The position numbers and the translations under genes were made by a program. Below the pieces are notes generated by a model. That model ran no database searches, was not told the DNA's origin, and was given only the letters and a program-made list of their open reading frames with translations. Below are positions 63,301-64,000 of a stretch of DNA of 64,000 nucleotides, one piece after another; the stretch's first letter is position 1; each line of letters begins with the position of its first letter. This DNA is from Endozoicomonas sp. ISHI1 (GTDB taxonomy: Bacteria > Pseudomonadota > Gammaproteobacteria > Pseudomonadales > Endozoicomonadaceae): NCBI RefSeq assembly GCF_024606225.1, contig NZ_JAGRPU010000001.1, forward strand, positions 186,001 to 250,000, given 5' to 3'.

Positions 63301-64000
63301 TTAACGGTCAATGCTGCTGATATTGACGGCAGTCCATTAGTAAACCACGGAAGTCTTTCTCTCACTATTCAGGATGGCGCAGACTTACAGTTTTCAGACC
63401 AGGAAATGGCTACTCTGGATGAATCCGCCCTGATCAGCCAAGCTATGATACAAGGAACTGCAAAGCTGCTGATGACCCCGGGCTCCGACAAAATTGACAC
63501 GTCCAGCTGGAAGTTTTCGTCAAATCAGCCTGGCTTGCTCAATCTTAGCTCCCTGGGACATTCTTTGCTCTTCGAAACCGGGACCACCAATAGAGCCATT
63601 CAACTCAAAGATTCATACACTAACAAGCAGGTTCTGAGCCTGACGCTGGATAACCTGCCTTCAGAACAAGACAAGTCAATGCTTCAGTGGACGGCTAAAT
63701 TGCACCAGCCAATGGATCAGAATCGGGGGTCATGGCCAATACAGCTGGCGGTTGAGGCCGCTGATATGGACAACGACAAGATTCAGGGATGGTTTTTTCT
63801 GGACATCAGCAATGATCAACCCAAGGCTGTGGACCACAGCTTCAGGCTTATCGAAGGCGAGGATATTTCCAGCAGTCAGGAAGGGACTCTATTCACACTT
63901 GAACAGGCAGGAGCAGACCTGGGTAAGATCACCGCCATCAATGGCACTGAGCTGACTTCCAGTAGCGACTTTCAGGTCTTCCCCGGAAAGCTTGGAAGCC
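60319..64000 (+). CDS. Giant LapA-like type I-secreted adhesin (N-terminal 1227 residues, partial)
   Basis: The frame from ATG 60319 is open without a stop to the window end. The first 60 residues (GKVSGVVWKLSPDGSRQRIF, then SSSITVEVEDDSDLELI) resemble the retention module of LapA-type adhesins. PAAG at 107-110 matches the LapG protease site, which in Pseudomonas fluorescens LapA is cut between Ala108 and Ala109. Then follow many beta-rich, Ig-like or cadherin-like repeats (LLITGTVTDIEDGQSVLIIL and others) and a VCBS-like unit at about 545-595 (GNFFFRADGRWFYKA, then FEFTVTDYDGDDSSASITFD). The protein should be exported by the adjacent machine and held on the cell surface for attachment to surfaces or host tissue. 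The C-terminal secretion signal is outside the window. Confidence 0.88.
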   Translation, partial: MRKLVVPSEGARIGKVSGVVWKLSPDGSRQRIFPEDTGTRLSSSITVEVEDDSDLELIPEPLALDEPFAKTSEPSDTLRQELSTTSGHGQSVTAPFVLPLSLVRIVPAAGFQTGSRSQGAESERLRSGQFSNDRAQVNDTNALLKIAVPITVDNVVNLKESGHLLITGTVTDIEDGQSVLIILTDQNGKSLQASSTVSGGHWQCVFNEMGGNSAGLVDGSVLIDASASDLFGNRASDSHSFILDTFAWTRINDVDSIGQTLPTMLSGRIDGVEKSREIELRDTNPVVFPYARLIPNGGTSWQTPIPVSQNLIGISPTAYISDQAGNIATDYLPPIGNPIRMTTDEHTVINVKQQNPPITNEKTDLTFDLPSLQKYAPKNLEVIDNGQAYPLRWQISDNSRVLNGIYSVNGKEKIAIHFQMPARGSGLAEFTLDAPLKHPDGQGQNSIRFTLPYLKSDLITQHRSLAGQEIEVTDDVPVAKVHAAVDLIEGSLASWHQRGKLFTKNDAGNDDARLTAVNQKAIEDYPAEASGNRAGWNKLTGQYGNFFFRADGRWFYKATPGQLHPGGKSLSETFEFTVTDYDGDDSSASITFDVLDGTAISTADIFFIADQECQSPPAADSGIVTYFKGSDTIAENSLTFDADATLSQFKQVLSGRTVTSSGIALDLSSLYPDRQERNLKLKTVDGKTVVQFWLDSVTTNSKGDVSARISVLQNLNLSVTDAKDTSDLILPVITHALEIKDDMAEGIAYITMKDGRLEARDDTGSVIESQKLSGNVISNDTLCSHVAQVSELFINGRFLPSGTDSHFLPEKTIQTLKGELRVEKDGFWSFSSRDSLNQSQPQQLPFKYTLIAIDGHKTAATCTIDVTDGAPPAGGFSSSLTFKEAGLQNPPLYPVVTNSNKVIISGDGSDPIASSSLVFSDSNAKDLSGKYFSGHVPVIFTVSGKTLTGLAASTKVLDVELIPETQTGKDLEFSYKATLYQPLEHPKNNALDMSLTVNAADIDGSPLVNHGSLSLTIQDGADLQFSDQEMATLDESALISQAMIQGTAKLLMTPGSDKIDTSSWKFSSNQPGLLNLSSLGHSLLFETGTTNRAIQLKDSYTNKQVLSLTLDNLPSEQDKSMLQWTAKLHQPMDQNRGSWPIQLAVEAADMDNDKIQGWFFLDISNDQPKAVDHSFRLIEGEDISSSQEGTLFTLEQAGADLGKITAINGTELTSSSDFQVFPGKLGS

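Overview
The window looks like a chromosomal segment of a marine, host-associated gammaproteobacterium, most plausibly an Endozoicomonas-type invertebrate symbiont. This is inferred from the mix of large eukaryote-like repeat families (F-box/WD40, RING, CHY-zinc finger, TPR-like) with ordinary gammaproteobacterial genes (periplasmic alkylsulfatase, LysR regulator, Lap-type type I secretion). No rRNA or tRNA gene, CRISPR array or complete insertion sequence was seen, so the taxonomic call is not proven by sequence.

Region 1 (1-23021) is a same-strand tandem array of ten paralogues, numbered T1-T10 here, plus a remnant T11. They encode 750-880-residue proteins with a conserved MSYGLPPA start, a disordered N-terminus, 7-10 copies of a 45-residue helical repeat carrying a CxxC-like motif, and a TPR-like C-terminus. 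T1 is cut by the window edge. T6 has lost its start codon (ATG to ATC).

Region 2 (23022-46828) is a second same-strand array, W1-W14. Eleven members are intact F-box plus eight-blade WD40-like proteins. W3 is an internally deleted mini-gene. W5 carries a RING-H2 finger in place of the F-box and ten blades. W13 is a gene split by a secreted beta-helix-like gene and its broken sister copy. Most members have their own near-identical promoter (TTGACT, 16 bp, GATAAA) about 25 bp upstream of the Shine-Dalgarno site.

Region 3 (47033-51594) holds a VOC (glyoxalase-fold) protein, a 1062-residue signal-peptide protein ending in a CHY/CTCHY/RING module like eukaryotic RCHY1 (Pirh2), and a CDKN3/KAP-like dual-specificity phosphatase. 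With region 2 this suggests a set of factors aimed at host ubiquitin ligases and the host cell cycle (inference).

Region 4 (51887-54914) is a periplasmic alkylsulfatase with a divergent LysR regulator. Region 5 (55184-64000) is a Lap-type type I secretion locus. A membrane-fusion protein and an ABC exporter lie on the minus strand. A TolC-like outer-membrane protein and the first 1227 residues of a giant adhesin lie on the plus strand. The adhesin has a PAAG site at residues 107-110, the expected position for LapG-type cleavage. A 167-bp MITE-like palindrome sits between the two halves.
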